DNA of 64,000 nt, taken from NCBI GenBank assembly GCA_949128115.1, contig OX421962.1, forward strand, positions 98,238,836 through 98,302,835, read 5' to 3'. Shown here piece after piece: positions 61,929 to 64,000 of this stretch. Source of the DNA: Anaspis maculata. Taxonomy: Eukaryota > Arthropoda > Insecta > Coleoptera > Scraptiidae. Within the stretch, counting starts at the first letter, position 1, and the number at the start of each line of letters is the position of its first letter. The notes beneath the pieces were generated by a model. It had not been told where the DNA came from, ran no database searches, and saw only the letters and a list, made by a program, of their open reading frames with translations. A program made the translations under genes and the position numbers.

Positions 61929-61972
61929 AGCCACTCTTAGTATTTTTTTGTAACTTTTGAATAACCCTGCAT
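61430..61972. mobile_element. MITE with TACAGGATTATTCAAAAGT termini and internal subrepeats
   Basis: TACAGGATTATTCAAAAG and CTTTTGAATAACCCTGCA are near-complementary ends. Internally, AAAAGTTCGGAACAA-containing units and CGTGTCATGATCTACC-containing units are repeated. The ends resemble the TACAGGGTG class. The start of a second copy is in the later duplication (about 63,500 on). Confidence 0.55.
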
Positions 61973-62089
61973 ATTATCGTCATAGGTTCTCCGCTCTTTG
62001 TATGTTTTTACAACTGATGCACCCATAAATTTAGCCATGTTTTTGACGAGAAGTATGGTCGAGAAGTTGCTATAACAGCAACTTCGCTA

Positions 62090-62640
62090 AAAATGGAGTA
62101 AATACTACGAATTCATAGTAGATACTACAGATTCGGAGTAGATGCTTCAAAGGCGAAGTAGAGACTACTACGTACCGTTGTATATAGAAGCATCTACTAC
62201 CTGGGCATAGTAAGTACTACGCTAGTGTAGTACATACTTCTCTTACGAAGTAGATACTTGTAGCATTAGTATCTACTACTTTTTATGCATACGACCCATT
62301 GTGTCAATATCTTCAAGAATCGCTTATTTATGGAAAAAGAGTGTTTTTGTTTTTTTTCTTCTGTTTTTCCCCTACATTTCAAAGATGGTTCAAGTATCCA
62401 TGGTTCAAGTTAATCAAGAACGGTTTGCTGTGACTTCATGAGCATAAAACAGTTAATGGGTGGTATGCATAAAAAGTAGTAGATGCTACTACTACGGAAA
62501 AAAGTATCTACTTCGTAGTATCCTCTTTTATGTATTTAGCATCTACTCCAGTTCCGAAGCATATGCTACAATAAAAAAGTTTCTACTTCAATACGGTTTA
62601 GTAAGTACTACAGCATCGTAGTATATACTACACCATTTCC
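62090..62640. repeat. Array of AGTAGATACTAC-like motifs around an element E fragment
   Basis: About 15 variants of AGTAGATACTAC / AGTAAGTACTAC occur at short intervals. They flank a fragment of element E (about 62,300-62,455). The fragment lies between TACTACTTTTTATGCATAC and its exact complement GTATGCATAAAAAGTAGTA. Confidence 0.7.
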
Positions 62641-62940
62641 AACTGTATTTGCGATAATATCAAATGTATTTCAGATTAGCGATATGCATTTGAGAAAACA
62701 CCAATTGTATTTTAAATATGAGAAATGTAGTTTAGAATTTGCCAAATGTATTCTAATTATGAGAAATGTAGTTAAGAAATTTCCAAGTGTATTAGATTTG
62801 GGAAATGTAGTTTAGAATATGCCAGTTGTATAATTGAATATTCAAATGTAGTTGAGAAAGTACCATATGAATTTTAGAACAAGGATATGTAGTTTAGAAA
62901 ACGTGAATTGTAAGTGAGAAACCGCCAATTGTAGTTGAGA
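62641..62940. repeat. Inverted array of AAATGTATTT motifs
   Basis: AAATGTA(T/G)TTTAGA-like units recur about every 30 bp. They are the reverse complement of the AAATACATTT array at 60,940-61,215. The edge CAACTGTATTTGCG/ACACCATTTCCAACTG mirrors CAGCTGGAAAAGGTGTAG at 61,234, so the two arrays are arms of one interrupted palindrome. Confidence 0.65.
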
Positions 62941-64000
62941 ATTTGGAGTTCGTTTTCCTCAACGTTTGCTTTTTCATCACTGTTCTACCCTAAAAAAATA
63001 TCTGAATCTGAAATACATTTCAAAATATCTCAAATACATCTCATCTTATCTTAAATACATCTAATGTTTTCGAAAATACAATTGGCAATTTCTCCATTGA
63101 ACTTCGTGGATCTGGAATGCATTTAATTTTTTCTAAAATACATTTGGTAATATCTCGAATACATTTCGTTAATCTGAAATACATTTCTTATTTTCTTTTT
63201 TCTAAAGTTTTCTGAAATGCTCTGGCAATTTCTTAAATACATTTGATTATTCTTGAATACATTTCATATTTTCTGAAATACATCTGAAGTTTTCTAAACT
63301 ACAGCTGGAAAAGGTGTAGTGAGCGAGATTACCTTAGTTGCAATCCAAACTAAATTTTCTCTGTTACACCTAAAAAAATAACAATAATGTAAAAATAAGG
63401 AGCTCTAAAATTTTTACGTCCAACCGCGAAGATCCAAACGGCAAATTTTAGAATAAATATTTATATGCACACAGCACCGCGTACATACCTGAATAATTTT
63501 TGATATACAGGATTATTCAAAAGTCCGGAACAAAATTCATAATTTTGTACCATATTTTTTTCCGAGAAAAAAAACGCTCGAACAGGGCGATTTCTAAAAA
63601 GGGCAAGCGGTTATTCCATGACACGTTTCATGATTTATCGTCAACCCCTTAACCCCTAGCCACCCTTAGCATTTTTTTTTTAAAGGCGGAGGGGGGAGGG
63701 GGGCTCGTTTGGAAAGCTTGTCGAAAATTGTATCCAGATTTACCATTGAAAATTAGATCGAACGCTTCACCATAAAGTTTTGAGGAGCCCCAGGGTAACT
63801 CAAAAGTTCGGAACAAGATTCATAATTTCTTACCATATTTTTTCCAAAAAAAAAAACCGCTCGAACAGGTCGATTTTCAAAAACGGTAACTTGTTTTTCC
63901 ATGATACGTGTCATGATCTACCGTCAACCCCTCAACCCCCAGCCACTCTCAGTATTTTTTTTTTCACGTGTCATGATCTACCCTCAAGCCCTCAACTCCC
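62941..64000. repeat. Direct duplication, copy 2 (runs off the window)
   Basis: Near-identical to 60,867-61,928 with small indels (for example a 3-bp difference in the CAACAACG region and a missing block near 63,685). The offset of about 2,073 bp suggests a tandem unit of that size that may continue beyond the window. Confidence 0.8.

Overview
This window looks like arthropod nuclear DNA. It is AT-rich and gene-poor, with introns, arthropod core-promoter motifs (a TATAAAA box spaced about 33 nt from a TCAGT initiator), short palindromic GTAGGTACCTAC motifs and a very high load of decayed mobile DNA. There is no bacterial gene organisation. Base composition and the GTAGGTACCTAC motif suggest a hemipteran (a whitefly-like genome would fit), but that placement is inference.

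Only two gene loci are well supported, both on the minus strand. The first is a complete two-exon gene (24,659 to 22,369, about 330 residues). It encodes a cysteine-free, Ser/Thr-rich, heavily sequon-bearing single-pass membrane protein, with a recognisable promoter and poly(A) signal. The second is a GC/CpG-rich promoter region (about 15,640-16,200) whose first coding exon (15,846-15,721) encodes a signal peptide and then a splice donor; its later exons were not found.

Nearly everything else is repeats. 3.6-7.3 kb: a composite foldback element (G) built of elements nested inside each other, plus a solo arm. 7.4-7.8 kb: a SINE with a 5S rRNA-like head and a 14-bp target duplication. 13-14 kb: a DNA element with 21-bp TIRs. 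19.4-20.5 kb: an alternating two-monomer tandem array. 21.1-21.9, 27.3-28.1 and 44.2-44.6 kb: three non-autonomous hAT-like elements with near-perfect or perfect 8-bp duplications. 26.0-27.0 and 34.4 kb: foldback MITEs. 29.8-33.4 kb: a 3.6-kb palindrome around a Penelope-like GIY-YIG fragment. 40.6 kb: a decamer minisatellite. 41.7-43.75 kb: three almost identical 333-bp units around a 1-kb unknown segment. 46.4-46.7 kb: a tRNA-derived SINE.

47.0-54.4 kb is a stack of insertions. A LINE is split by a 340-bp MITE (D), which itself received two foldback elements (C and G), each carrying further elements; next to it lie another foldback element (F) and an LTR-like segment. 56.5-58.7 and 60.0-60.7 kb hold copies of a 2-kb foldback element (E). 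60.9-64.0 kb is a direct duplication running off the end of the window, enclosing arrays of AAATACATTT and AGTAGATACTAC motifs.

Several foldback families with unrelated interiors share one terminal motif, TACAGRGTG, next to TA. This suggests one transposition machinery mobilising many unrelated palindromic passengers. No autonomous transposase was found in the window.
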